NCBI GenBank assembly: GCA_938075305.1
Contig: CALJGV010000008.1
Coordinates: 124,001 to 188,000, forward strand
Length of the DNA stretch: 64,000 bases
Reading direction: 5' to 3'
Source: an uncultured bacterium
GTDB taxonomy: Bacteria; Planctomycetota; UBA1135; GCA-002686595
This document shows positions 42,709-51,317 of the stretch, piece by piece (within the stretch, counting starts at the first letter, position 1; each line of letters starts with the position of its first letter). A model generated the notes under the pieces. That model worked only from the letters and a program-made list of their open reading frames with translations, was not told the DNA's origin and ran no database searches. A program made the position numbers and the translations under genes.

Positions 42709-44277
42709 ATGAAGTGCTCCCCCTCGATCCTCACGGCGCTGCTCGTTCCGCTGCTCTCCTCTGCGGCGGGCAGCCCCGGGCCTCTGCCCCCGTTCCCCGG
42801 GGCCGTGGCTGGGGTCCAGGACCTCGCGAAGTTGGCGGAGGGCTTCGATAGCACGAAGCCGAGGGTCCGGCACGGGGCGGTGGACGCCCTGGCCGACGTC
42901 GGAACGACGGAGGCGTGGACGATCATCCTGGACCGGGGGCTCGTGGACGCGAACTCGAGGGTGGCAGACTCCGCACAGCTGCGCCTCGGAGCGGCGCCCG
43001 TGACGCCGGAGCTACTTGAGCTGCTGGAGAGCCGGGCCGGGCTCGGATCCCGCAAGGCCATCTGTCGGGTTCGGGTGGCCCAGGCCCTGGGCACGATGCC
43101 CGGGGAGGTCCCGGCGCGTCTCTTCGAGCGAGCCTTGAAGGACAAGGAGCCGGAGGTCCGCGCCGCCCTGGTGGGCGCGGTGGAGCAGCGGTCCGTCTCG
43201 GCGGGGGGATCCATCTCGGGCAGCGCCGCGGATCACAAGCGCCTCGTCAAGGCCCTGGACCGCGTGGCGACTCGCGACCGTGACTCGCGCACCCGCGCCG
43301 CGGGCCTCCTGGCCCTCGTCGCGTTCGCGGAGGCCGGAGGGATCGGCGAGGAGGAAGCGCGGAGTGCCAGCGCCGACGCACTCGGGAGCGAGGACCCGCT
43401 TCTGGTCTCCGCGGCCATTCACACCGCGGCCGAGGGGTTGGACACCGGGGACCTCGAGACGATCCTGTGGGCCAAGCGAGGCGGGCACGCCCCGTTCATG
43501 GCGGCGGTCGCGGCCCTCGGGGCCCGGGCGGATCGCGAGAGCGCTCGCCTACTCATCCGGCGCCTCGGCGACGAGGAGGCGCCGCTCCGACCTGCGGCGG
43601 CCTGGGGCATCGTGCGGGCCCTGCGCCAGGTGTCGGGGCTCTCGATCGCAGGCTCCGCCACGCGCTGGCAGAACTGGGCCGACGGGCTGCCCGAAGGGAA
43701 GATCACCCCGGTCGAGCGGCGGCCGACGACCGACGACGGCCCCACGACCACCGCGCTCTACGGGCTCAAGATCCGAGGCGATCGCGTGGCCTTCCTGGTC
43801 GACATGTCGGGCTCCATGTGGGTGGACCACAAGGGCGCGCCTCGCAAGGAGGCGGTGGACGTGGAGCTGGCCCGCGCCCTGCGCGCGCTCCCGCCCACCG
43901 CTCGCTTCGATCTCGTGCCGTACTCCAAGAACCCTGCTCCCTGGAAGGGTGAGCTGGTGGACGCGACGCCCAAGAACGTCGAGAAGGCGGTGAAGGCCTT
44001 CCGCGGCTGCGGGCTGAAGGGCGTCGGGGATCTATGGGGTGCGCTGGAGTCGGTGCTCGTGGATCCGGAGGTGGACACCGTGGTGATCCTCACGGACGGC
44101 GCGCCCTCCGGCGGCGACCGCTGGGATATCGAGCTCATGGGGCGGCTCCTGGGGGAGGAGAAGCGACTCCGCCATGTGGACATTCAGATGGTGCTCTTCG
44201 GTTCCTCCAAGGGGCTCAAGCGCCGCTGGGCCGAGGTCGTGGACGCCCTCGGGGGCGCGGTCCTCAGCATCGACTGA
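42709..44277 (+). CDS. Secreted HEAT-repeat and von Willebrand A domain protein
   Basis: 522 residues from the ATG at 42709, which gives a signal peptide; a frame start at 42658 does not. Residues about 40-330 are helical repeats of HEAT type (VRHGAVDALADVGTTEAWTI, then PEVRAALVGAVEQ). A VWA domain begins near residue 355 (GDRVAFLVDMSGSMW), with the MIDAS motif D365-x-S367-x-S369. ILTDGAPSGGDRWD supplies the last metal-site Asp. Such proteins bind other proteins through a metal ion. A TATCTT box ends 12 nt before the start. No ligand can be named. Confidence 0.85.
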   Translation: MKCSPSILTALLVPLLSSAAGSPGPLPPFPGAVAGVQDLAKLAEGFDSTKPRVRHGAVDALADVGTTEAWTIILDRGLVDANSRVADSAQLRLGAAPVTPELLELLESRAGLGSRKAICRVRVAQALGTMPGEVPARLFERALKDKEPEVRAALVGAVEQRSVSAGGSISGSAADHKRLVKALDRVATRDRDSRTRAAGLLALVAFAEAGGIGEEEARSASADALGSEDPLLVSAAIHTAAEGLDTGDLETILWAKRGGHAPFMAAVAALGARADRESARLLIRRLGDEEAPLRPAAAWGIVRALRQVSGLSIAGSATRWQNWADGLPEGKITPVERRPTTDDGPTTTALYGLKIRGDRVAFLVDMSGSMWVDHKGAPRKEAVDVELARALRALPPTARFDLVPYSKNPAPWKGELVDATPKNVEKAVKAFRGCGLKGVGDLWGALESVLVDPEVDTVVILTDGAPSGGDRWDIELMGRLLGEEKRLRHVDIQMVLFGSSKGLKRRWAEVVDALGGAVLSID

Positions 44278-44390
44278 TCGGGGTCACGCGGGGGGCGAAT
44301 CGGGGGCCTCAAGAGGCGCCTTGATTGGGTCGGTCGCCGGTCCATGGCGGGGGCCGCTTCTGGCAGACTGTCCGCCCACAAGGAACCGCC

Positions 44391-45227
44391 ATGAGCCTCC
44401 GAGAAGATCTGCAATCGTCCGCCGAGGACATGCCCAACGGGAAGGTCCGCTACGCCGCCGCTGACGGCGTCGCCCTGCTGACCCTCACGAACCCGCCCGC
44501 CAACGGCTACTCCTTCGAGATGATGAAGGACCTGGACGAGGCGATCCTGCGAGCTCGCTTCGACGGGGACGTTCACGCCATCGTGCTCGCCGGCGAGGGA
44601 GAGAAGTTCTTCTGCGCGGGCGCGGACATCTCGATGCTCGAGTCGGTGACGCCGACCTTCAAGTACGCCTTCTGCCTGCACGCCAACGAGACGATGCTCC
44701 GCCTCGAGCACACCCCGAAGATCGTGATCGCGGCGCTCGGCGGGCACTGCGTTGGGGGCGGCCTCGAGATCGCCATGAGCGCCGACCTGCGCTACGCCCG
44801 GCGGGGATCCGGTAAGTGTGGCCTCCCCGAGGTCGCGCTCGGCGTGCTCCCCGGGACCGGGGGGACGCAGCGCATGGCACGGGCAGTGGGGGCCTCCAAG
44901 GCCATCGAGTTGATGGCGGGCGGCGCCACCTTTGACTACGACGAGGCAGAGCGCCTCGGGTTGATCAACGGCCAGATCGACGCGGGGGATGACGCCGCGT
45001 TCCTCGACGCGGTCCTCGAACGGGCGGCCAGCTACTGCCCGCCCCACCGCGCGCCCATGTCCGTTGGCCTGATCAAGCGCGCCGTCCAGAGCGGCGTGGA
45101 CCTCCCGCTCGAGTCGGGCCTCGCCCTCGAGCGTGAGCTGCAGCAGCGGCTCTTCACTTCGGCCGACGCCAAGGAGGGCATCTCGGCCTTCGTCGAGAAG
45201 CGCGAGGCGCAGTTCAAGGGGTCCTGA
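44391..45227 (+). CDS. Enoyl-CoA hydratase/isomerase family protein
   Basis: 278 residues. Crotonase fold: FFCAGADISML forms one part of the oxyanion hole, GHCVGGGLEIAMSADLRYA the other, and GLPEVALGVLPGTGGTQRM carries the catalytic Glu region. It hydrates 2-enoyl-CoA in fatty-acid or amino-acid breakdown. A ribosome binding site (AAGGAA) precedes the ATG. It opens a cluster with a reductase and a 3-hydroxyacyl-CoA dehydrogenase, so it probably supplies the 3-hydroxyacyl-CoA used by the latter. Confidence 0.92.
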   Translation: MSLREDLQSSAEDMPNGKVRYAAADGVALLTLTNPPANGYSFEMMKDLDEAILRARFDGDVHAIVLAGEGEKFFCAGADISMLESVTPTFKYAFCLHANETMLRLEHTPKIVIAALGGHCVGGGLEIAMSADLRYARRGSGKCGLPEVALGVLPGTGGTQRMARAVGASKAIELMAGGATFDYDEAERLGLINGQIDAGDDAAFLDAVLERAASYCPPHRAPMSVGLIKRAVQSGVDLPLESGLALERELQQRLFTSADAKEGISAFVEKREAQFKGS

Positions 45228-45229
45228 AC

Positions 45230-46255
45230 ATGCGCGCGGTCCACGTCACGCGCCACGGCGGGCCCGAGGTTCTCGAGCTGGTGGACCTCCCTGTCCCCGA
45301 GCCCGGACCCGGCGAGGTCCGCGTGCGGGTGGCGGCGATCTCGCTCAACCACCTGGACGTCTGGGTTCGCCGGGGCATGCCGGGGGTGGAGATCCCGATG
45401 CCCCACGTGCCTGGCTGCGACGGGACCGGCACGGTCGACGCGCTCGGCCCAGGGGTGGAGGGGCTCGAGGTCGGCGCACCGGTGCTGTTGGAGCCGGGGT
45501 TCACGCTGCGCGAGGGACCCGAGACCCTCGCGGGCCTCGACCACCTCGCGCCCGACTACGGTATCCGGGGCGAGCACGCGCCGGGCTTCGCGGCGGAGTT
45601 CGTCTGCCTCCCGGCGCGCTACCTCACGCCCATCCCGGCGGCCCTCGACCTGGTCGAGGCGGCCGCGCTCCCGCTGGTCTTCCTGACGGCGTGGGGGATG
45701 CTCGTGACCCGCGCGGAGGCCCAGCCGGGAGAGAGCGTACTCGTCATCGGAGCGGCGTCTGGCGTCGGGTCCGCCGCGATTCAGCTGGCGCGAGCTCGGG
45801 GCTGCCGCGTGGCCGCCACCGCGGGCGACGAGGCGAAGCGTGATCTCGGGCGGGCCCTCGGCGCGGAGGAGGTGTTCGACCACCGGGACGCCCAGTGGGG
45901 TCGCGCCGCCAAGGCGTTCGCCCCAGGGGGCTTCGACGTCGTCGTCGAGCACGTCGGGCCCGCCACGTGGGACAGCTCCATGCGGCTCCTCGCGCGCCGC
46001 GGCCGGCTGGTCACCTGCGGCGGCACCACCGGCCCGAAGGTGAGCGTGACGCTCCCGCACCTTTTCATGAAGAACCAGGCTGTGCTGGGCTCCACCATGG
46101 GCCCACGTTCAGCGCTCCCGGTGATCCTCTCGGGCGTGGAGCGCGGGGAGCTGCGGCCCGTCCTGGACCGTTCCCTGCCCATCGAGTCCGTCCAAAAAGC
46201 CCACCAGTTGCTCGAGGATCGCGAGGTCGTCGGCAAGCTCGTCCTCACCTTCTGA
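45230..46255 (+). CDS. MDR-family alcohol dehydrogenase/quinone oxidoreductase
   Basis: 341 residues beginning 2 nt after the hydratase stop. GroES-like N-terminal domain (PVPEPGPGEVRVRVAAISLN, PHVPGCDGTGTVDALGPGV) and a Rossmann domain with VLVIGAASGVGSAAIQLARA. The structural-zinc Cys cluster of classical alcohol dehydrogenases is absent, so it is closer to zinc-free quinone or enoyl reductases. The usual Cys or His zinc ligands are also not conserved. In this operon it may reduce an enoyl-CoA, but that is inferred. Confidence 0.87.
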   Translation: MRAVHVTRHGGPEVLELVDLPVPEPGPGEVRVRVAAISLNHLDVWVRRGMPGVEIPMPHVPGCDGTGTVDALGPGVEGLEVGAPVLLEPGFTLREGPETLAGLDHLAPDYGIRGEHAPGFAAEFVCLPARYLTPIPAALDLVEAAALPLVFLTAWGMLVTRAEAQPGESVLVIGAASGVGSAAIQLARARGCRVAATAGDEAKRDLGRALGAEEVFDHRDAQWGRAAKAFAPGGFDVVVEHVGPATWDSSMRLLARRGRLVTCGGTTGPKVSVTLPHLFMKNQAVLGSTMGPRSALPVILSGVERGELRPVLDRSLPIESVQKAHQLLEDREVVGKLVLTF

Positions 46256-46271
46256 TTCGCCCAAGCGACCC

Positions 46272-47156
46272 ATGTCTGATCAAGATCTCGCCGCCTCCAT
46301 CCAGCGTGCCGCCGTCCTGGGCGCCGGCACCATGGGGCACGGCATCGCCCAGGTGCTCGCCATGAGCGGCATCGAGACCTGCCTGTTCGACATCTCCGAG
46401 GAGGCGGTGGCCGACGGCCTCGCGAAGATCGCTGGCAACCTCGACAAGGGCGTGGCCCGCGGGAAGGTCAGCGAGGAGGACAAGGCCGCCGCCGTGGCGC
46501 GGCTCTCCGGGGCAGTCGACCTTGAGCGCGCGATCGAGGGGGTCCAGGTTGTCGTGGAGGCCGTGCCGGAGCGCATGGATCTGAAGCGCGACCTCTTCGG
46601 ACGGCTCGGCGCGGCTCTCGGTCCGGAGGTGTTGCTCGCGACCAACACGTCGTCGCTCTCCATCACCGAGATCGCCGACGCCACGCAGCACCCCGAGCGA
46701 GTGGTGGGCATGCACTTCTTCAATCCGGTGCACATCATGAAGCTGGTGGAGGTGGTCCGCACGGAGCGGTCTTGTGAGGAGGCGGCAGAGACGGCGATCG
46801 CCCTCGCGAAACGCATGGGCAAGGACCCCATTGACGTGCGCGACGCCCCGGGTTTTGCGTCCTCACGGCTGGGCATCGCGATCGGGATGGAGGCCATCCG
46901 GATGGTGGAGGAGAAGGTGGCCAGCGCCGAGGACATCGACAAGGCGATGGTGCTGGGCTACGGCTTCCCCATGGGACCGCTCAAGCTCACGGACCTCGTC
47001 GGTCTCGACGTGCGCCTCGCGATCGCCGAGTACCTCTCCGGGGAACTCGGAGACCGCTTCGCCCCGCCCGCGCTGCTGCGGGAGATGGTGGGGCGCGGAG
47101 AGCTCGGCAAGAAGTCGGGCAAGGGCTTCTACGACTGGGAGGTGACCCGTGGCTAA
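46272..47156 (+). CDS. 3-hydroxyacyl-CoA dehydrogenase
   Basis: 294 residues, normal for single-domain enzymes such as 3-hydroxybutyryl-CoA dehydrogenase. NAD-binding VLGAGTMGHGIAQVLAMSG at the start, VVEAVPERMDLKRDLFGRLG, then TNTSSLSITEIA and HFFNPVHIMKLVEVV with the catalytic His. The C-terminal helical domain includes MGPLKLTDLVGLDV. It oxidises L-3-hydroxyacyl-CoA to 3-ketoacyl-CoA. Together with the hydratase it forms the middle steps of beta-oxidation. The thiolase is not in this cluster. Confidence 0.94.
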   Translation: MSDQDLAASIQRAAVLGAGTMGHGIAQVLAMSGIETCLFDISEEAVADGLAKIAGNLDKGVARGKVSEEDKAAAVARLSGAVDLERAIEGVQVVVEAVPERMDLKRDLFGRLGAALGPEVLLATNTSSLSITEIADATQHPERVVGMHFFNPVHIMKLVEVVRTERSCEEAAETAIALAKRMGKDPIDVRDAPGFASSRLGIAIGMEAIRMVEEKVASAEDIDKAMVLGYGFPMGPLKLTDLVGLDVRLAIAEYLSGELGDRFAPPALLREMVGRGELGKKSGKGFYDWEVTRG

Positions 47157-47907
47157 GGGAGGCGGTCCGCCCCGATGGATGTTCGTGACCGGCTGCGGGT
47201 GCCTGCTGCCGGGGTTCCTGCTGGTGGCCACCATCGCGTGGTCCATGCAGCTGTTCGGACAGCTCATCAACAAGAGCGAGGCCTGGCGCGGGCTCGCGGA
47301 GCTCATCACCTACGACGACTCCGCCCGCGGGGAACCCACGGGCGAGGAGGACAACCCGAACACGCCCGTGGACGAGTCCCGGGAGCCGGGGGACTTCGAG
47401 CTCCTGCTCGGGGGCGACATTCCGTTCTCTGGTGGCGTCGAGGCTTACTGGTTCGGGCGTTCCGTTCCGGGACCGGAGCAGCGTGACCGGAGCTACGGGG
47501 AGGACGCCATGAGCGTGACCTTCCTCAAGCTCCCGTCGGATCAGTCCGAAGCTGCGACCGCGGCTGCGCCCGGCACACCGACCCACGAGGACATGACGGT
47601 GCCGGTCCAGGGGGTCACGCTCCGCGGACGCCGTCTGCCGGAGATGGTCAGCGACGAGATCTACTTCCAGATCTCCGGTCTCGAGGAGATCCGCGGAGCG
47701 GGCGCGGCCGTCTGGCTGCGCGAGCGCTTCCTCGTCCCGGAGGAGGATGACGAGGAGTTCGACCTCATTCTCTTCTTCCAGCGGCCTGGCTCCAGTCAGC
47801 CTGTCACCGATGCGGACATCGTCGAGTTCCTCGAGCCCTTCCACGTGGCGGAGCTGAGGGCCGACGAGCCCAAGGAAGACCCGCCGGCCGAGGAAGAGGG
47901 ACGTTGA
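47149..47907 (+). CDS. Single-pass membrane protein of unknown function
   Basis: 252 residues from a GTG that overlaps the dehydrogenase stop by 8 bp. One N-terminal membrane helix (FVTGCGCLLPGFLLVATIAWSMQLF) contains a GCGC pair. Then comes an acidic soluble domain (DFELLLGGDIPFSGGVEAYWFG, DLILFFQRPGSS) ending in a Glu-rich tail. No family is recognised. Tight overlap with both neighbours suggests it is co-translated with the acyl-CoA genes or with the similar anchored protein downstream. Confidence 0.7.
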   Translation: MAKGGGPPRWMFVTGCGCLLPGFLLVATIAWSMQLFGQLINKSEAWRGLAELITYDDSARGEPTGEEDNPNTPVDESREPGDFELLLGGDIPFSGGVEAYWFGRSVPGPEQRDRSYGEDAMSVTFLKLPSDQSEAATAAAPGTPTHEDMTVPVQGVTLRGRRLPEMVSDEIYFQISGLEEIRGAGAAVWLRERFLVPEEDDEEFDLILFFQRPGSSQPVTDADIVEFLEPFHVAELRADEPKEDPPAEEEGR

Positions 47908-48668
47908 GCGAGCCGCAGGGAGCAGGCGCCGAGGTCGGGGAGACCGCGATGGAGGCCAGCGGCGGTGCCGACCGCGCGTCGGCCCTTCGGGTGGTCACGG
48001 TCGCGGCGCTCCTCCTGCTCCTCGCGGCGGCCGGCGCGCTGCTCGTCCGCCCCTGGGAGACGACCCTCGAGCCCGAGGCCTTCCTCTCGGAGGTCTTCGC
48101 GGGCGTTGATGAGCCGCTCCCCGGGGGGCTCATGGTCGACGAGGCGCGAAGGCTCCCCACGGGCGAGCGCTTCATTCGCTACGAGGCGGCGGAGCCATCC
48201 GAGGCATCGGGGGCCGTGGAGCTCACGATCGTCGAGGTCCCGGCGTCGCGGGGTGACGGTGTCCTCAAGGATCAGCTGACCGGGCTCCGCTTCGAGTCCG
48301 AGGGCATGGGTTCTGGCCAGCGGCGTCCCGGCTCGTGGGGTGGTCGCAGCAGCTGGGGCGAGAAGGAACGGGCCTCCAAGCTGCGTGAGAAGGGGACCTT
48401 CACCTGGCACGGCTACGACGCGGACTTCGCGCGCCTCTGGCACGAGGGAGAGGCGTCCGAGGCGAGCGGCGAGGGACCTGGGTCAGCGGCGAGGTTGCAG
48501 GAGAACGGGGAGCGGCCTGACGCGGCTCCCGGCGCCTACGAGACGATCCGGGTGAACCTCTCCACGGGTGGTCGTTGCCTGCTGGCCTACATCCGCTTCG
48601 GGGAGGGCCGCGGAGCGACAGAGGAGGCCGCCGCGGCAATCGTCGCCAGCTTCCGGCCCGTGGACTAG
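47904..48668 (+). CDS. Single-pass membrane protein of unknown function, partner of the preceding gene
   Basis: 254 residues from a TTG overlapping the previous stop (TTGA). An ATG 45 nt downstream (47949) is a possible later start. An N-terminal polar stretch is followed by one membrane helix (VVTVAALLLLLAAAGALLV), then a soluble domain with GYDADFARLWHEGE and GRCLLAYIRFGEGRG. It shares the anchor-plus-soluble-domain layout of the gene before it but shows no clear sequence similarity. Function unknown. Confidence 0.66.
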   Translation: MSEPQGAGAEVGETAMEASGGADRASALRVVTVAALLLLLAAAGALLVRPWETTLEPEAFLSEVFAGVDEPLPGGLMVDEARRLPTGERFIRYEAAEPSEASGAVELTIVEVPASRGDGVLKDQLTGLRFESEGMGSGQRRPGSWGGRSSWGEKERASKLREKGTFTWHGYDADFARLWHEGEASEASGEGPGSAARLQENGERPDAAPGAYETIRVNLSTGGRCLLAYIRFGEGRGATEEAAAAIVASFRPVD

Positions 48669-48708
48669 CCCAGCGGCGCGCTCGGACGTGCCAGGCGGCG
48701 GCGCCTGC

Positions 48709-50046
48709 TCAGCGCGGCTTGAGTGCCCGCTCAAGGACCTCGGCGAGGTGGAGGACCTCGACGCCCTTGCCGGTCTTCCCAACGCCGATCTGCCACTGCT
48801 GGTGGCAGCCCGGGTTGGCCGTGACGAGGGTCTTTGCGCCGGTGCTCTCGAGGCTCTCCAGCTTGGGGTCGAGGACCTCGAGGGAGTCCTCCGGGCGGAG
48901 GACCGTGTAGATCCCCGCCGAGCCACAGCACGAGTCTGCTCCAGGCATCTCCACCCGCTCCAGGCCAGGCACGAGGTCGAGGAGCTGTCGCGGCTGCTCC
49001 CGTACACCCTGACCGTGGCAGAGGTGGCAGGGGTCGTCCCAGGTGACGGGCCCTTCGATCCCGTGCCCGTCTCCCAGGCGCTCCTGGAGGCGAGCGGTGG
49101 CCTCAGGGGAGGCGAGCTCCTCGGTGAGGTCCACGACGCGGGCCGCGAAGGCCGAGGCGCGCCCCCGCCACTCGGGGTCGTTGGCGAGCAGGCGCCCGTA
49201 CTCCTTCATGTGGGCGCCGCAGCCGGCGCTGTCGATGACCACCGGGGCGGAGCCGTCCACCTCTTCGAACTGGGCGATCGTGAGCCGCGCGAGGTCCTCG
49301 GCCTGGTTCAGCTCCCCGTTGTGGGCGTGGAGTGCGCCGCAGCAGACGTGCTTGGGGACGGAGCGGACCTCGCGACCGGTGGCGGCGAGCACGTCCGTCA
49401 TGGCCCGGTTCACCCGCCCGAACAGCTCGGGCATGACGCAGCCGTCGAGGACGAGGACGGTCCCGCGAGCGGGGCCCTCGGCCTCGGTCACGGGGGGCAG
49501 CGGGCGCCGCTCCCGGGCGCTCGGGACCCGCGGGAGGTTGCGGAAGATCTGGCCGCGGAGCCCGAGCAACGGGCTGGTGATGACGTCGAGGCGGAGGAGC
49601 TGGACGGCCCGGAGGCCCATGGCGGCGAGGCGCAGGCCTGCGCGGCGCACGAGGATGCCGCGGAAGCCGACCCACCGCGCGAGTCGAGCGAGCGGGCCCG
49701 GGGGCCTGCGCTCCAGCAGCGCCCCGCGGCTGAACTCCATCATCGCGCCGAACTCCACGCCGGCCGGACACACGCTCTCGCAGTGCCGGCAGACGAGGCA
49801 GAAGTTCATCTCGTCCTCGAACGTCGCGTCGGGCTCCGCGCGACCCTCGGCGACGGCCCGCATCAGGTGGATCCGCCCGCGCGGGCTGGAGGTCTCCGAG
49901 CCGGTGAGCTGGTAGGTAGGGCAGGTGGTGAGGCACAGCCCGCAGTGGATGCAGTCCAGCGCCCGGGCGTGGTCCACCAGGGACTCCCGGGACATGGGGT
50001 GCGGGCGCTCATGGCCTGCGTCATGGCTCGTGCTGGTGCTCGACAT
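48709..50046 (-). CDS. glcF: Glycolate oxidase iron-sulfur subunit GlcF
   Basis: 445 residues from the ATG at 50046. Two 4Fe-4S motifs lie in the first 100 residues (CIHCGLCLTTCP and CLVCRHCESVCP). The C-terminal half has the CCG-domain pairs HVCCGALHAHNG and DSCCGSAGIY of the heterodisulfide reductase/GlcF family, with GCHQQWQIG at the end. It passes electrons from the flavin subunits to the quinone pool. It is last in the glcD-glcE-glcF operon, 14 nt after GlcE. Confidence 0.93.
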   Translation of the reverse strand: MSSTSTSHDAGHERPHPMSRESLVDHARALDCIHCGLCLTTCPTYQLTGSETSSPRGRIHLMRAVAEGRAEPDATFEDEMNFCLVCRHCESVCPAGVEFGAMMEFSRGALLERRPPGPLARLARWVGFRGILVRRAGLRLAAMGLRAVQLLRLDVITSPLLGLRGQIFRNLPRVPSARERRPLPPVTEAEGPARGTVLVLDGCVMPELFGRVNRAMTDVLAATGREVRSVPKHVCCGALHAHNGELNQAEDLARLTIAQFEEVDGSAPVVIDSAGCGAHMKEYGRLLANDPEWRGRASAFAARVVDLTEELASPEATARLQERLGDGHGIEGPVTWDDPCHLCHGQGVREQPRQLLDLVPGLERVEMPGADSCCGSAGIYTVLRPEDSLEVLDPKLESLESTGAKTLVTANPGCHQQWQIGVGKTGKGVEVLHLAEVLERALKPR

Positions 50047-50060
50047 GCGTTGGTGGCCGC

Positions 50061-51317
50061 TCAGGAGCGGGCGGGGAAGCCCTCGGTCTGGAAGAGGCCC
50101 GCGGGGTCGAAGGCCTCCACGAGCCGACGGGTCCAGCGTGACTCGGGGCCCGCGGGGGCGACGGTGGCGGTGAGGCCGGAGCGGAGGGGCTCGGGGACCC
50201 CTCCCCGGACGCTGATCCTGGCCTCGAGCGGCGATGGCCACGCGGACGCGCCGGAGATCAGGTCCTGGGGGAGGTCAACCTGGGCGACGCCCGGCTGGAT
50301 GACCGCCCCCGTGAGCCCTCCGATGGATGCCTCGAGCGCGGAGATGGTCCCGGCGATCTTGGAGGGGACCGTTGAGAGCCGGACGGCGGTCTGGCGTTCA
50401 CCCGCCAGGTGGAAGGCCTCGGCACCCGGCCCCGGTTCGTGCTCTTCGAGGCCGGTGACCAGGCCCTCGAGCCGACGCCGGTCCGCCTCCACCTGTCGAC
50501 CTCGCCCGGACATGAGCACGTGGACCACCCGGTCTCGGACGAACAGCCCCTGCTCCCGGATCGTGGTGGTGCCCCGGATCGCGAGGGCCAGCTCGACCGC
50601 GGCGGCGGTGGACGTGGCGGGGGGAGAGGTGACGTACTGCTCGGCCTCCGGCGCGGGCATCAACCGCATGGACGCCTCCACGATCGGGCCGAAGATCCCG
50701 CGACCGCCCGCGTGCAGCCGGTGGAGGTCGAAGCCAGTGACGTTCTTCACGAGCCGGCCGCCCGACCGGAGGTGACGGCCGGTCCCGTCGATCATTCGCA
50801 TCCCCAGGAGGTGGTGCCTGGTCGGGCCGAAGCTGTGGCGGTCCAGGCCTGATCGGCCGGAGGCGAGCACGCCGCCGAGGGTGCAGGACCCGAAGATGGC
50901 GGGGGTCAACCGGTGGCCGCCCTCGGCGACCGTGGCACGCAGGACGCTCAGGTCCGCCCCCGCGAGGGCGGTCAGGGTGCCGTCCCCGGGGACGTACTCC
51001 ACCACGCCCGTGGCGGACGGGTCCCCGAGCAGGGCGCCCATGGAGAGCTGGAGGAAGCCCGCGGGAGCGAGCGTCGCGTCCGGTCGGCACCAGTGGAGCT
51101 GCCCGCCGCCACCGCAGGGGACGAGCCGGATGGGGGACTGGTGGCCTCTGTCGGCGAGGAGGGCGATGAGGTTCCCGAGCGCGGCCTCCGTCGCCGGCCT
51201 GGCGACGGGACCTCCGCCAACGCCGCCCGCGTCGTCGAGCTCGACGCCGGCCTCCTGGCAAGCAGCGCGAACGGGGCCCAGGTCCATGGTGCCCGTGGGG
51301 TCGGTCGCGGTCGTCAT
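50061..51317 (-). CDS. glcE: Glycolate oxidase FAD-binding subunit GlcE
   Basis: 418 residues from an ATG overlapping the glcD stop (ATGA). FAD-binding PCMH-type domain: LVPCGGGGQLHWCRP (the flavin loop) and VEYVPGDGTLTALAG, then AIFGSCTLGGVLASGRSG. It matches GlcE, the smaller of the two flavin subunits of glycolate oxidase. Confidence 0.9.
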   Translation of the reverse strand: MTTATDPTGTMDLGPVRAACQEAGVELDDAGGVGGGPVARPATEAALGNLIALLADRGHQSPIRLVPCGGGGQLHWCRPDATLAPAGFLQLSMGALLGDPSATGVVEYVPGDGTLTALAGADLSVLRATVAEGGHRLTPAIFGSCTLGGVLASGRSGLDRHSFGPTRHHLLGMRMIDGTGRHLRSGGRLVKNVTGFDLHRLHAGGRGIFGPIVEASMRLMPAPEAEQYVTSPPATSTAAAVELALAIRGTTTIREQGLFVRDRVVHVLMSGRGRQVEADRRRLEGLVTGLEEHEPGPGAEAFHLAGERQTAVRLSTVPSKIAGTISALEASIGGLTGAVIQPGVAQVDLPQDLISGASAWPSPLEARISVRGGVPEPLRSGLTATVAPAGPESRWTRRLVEAFDPAGLFQTEGFPARS

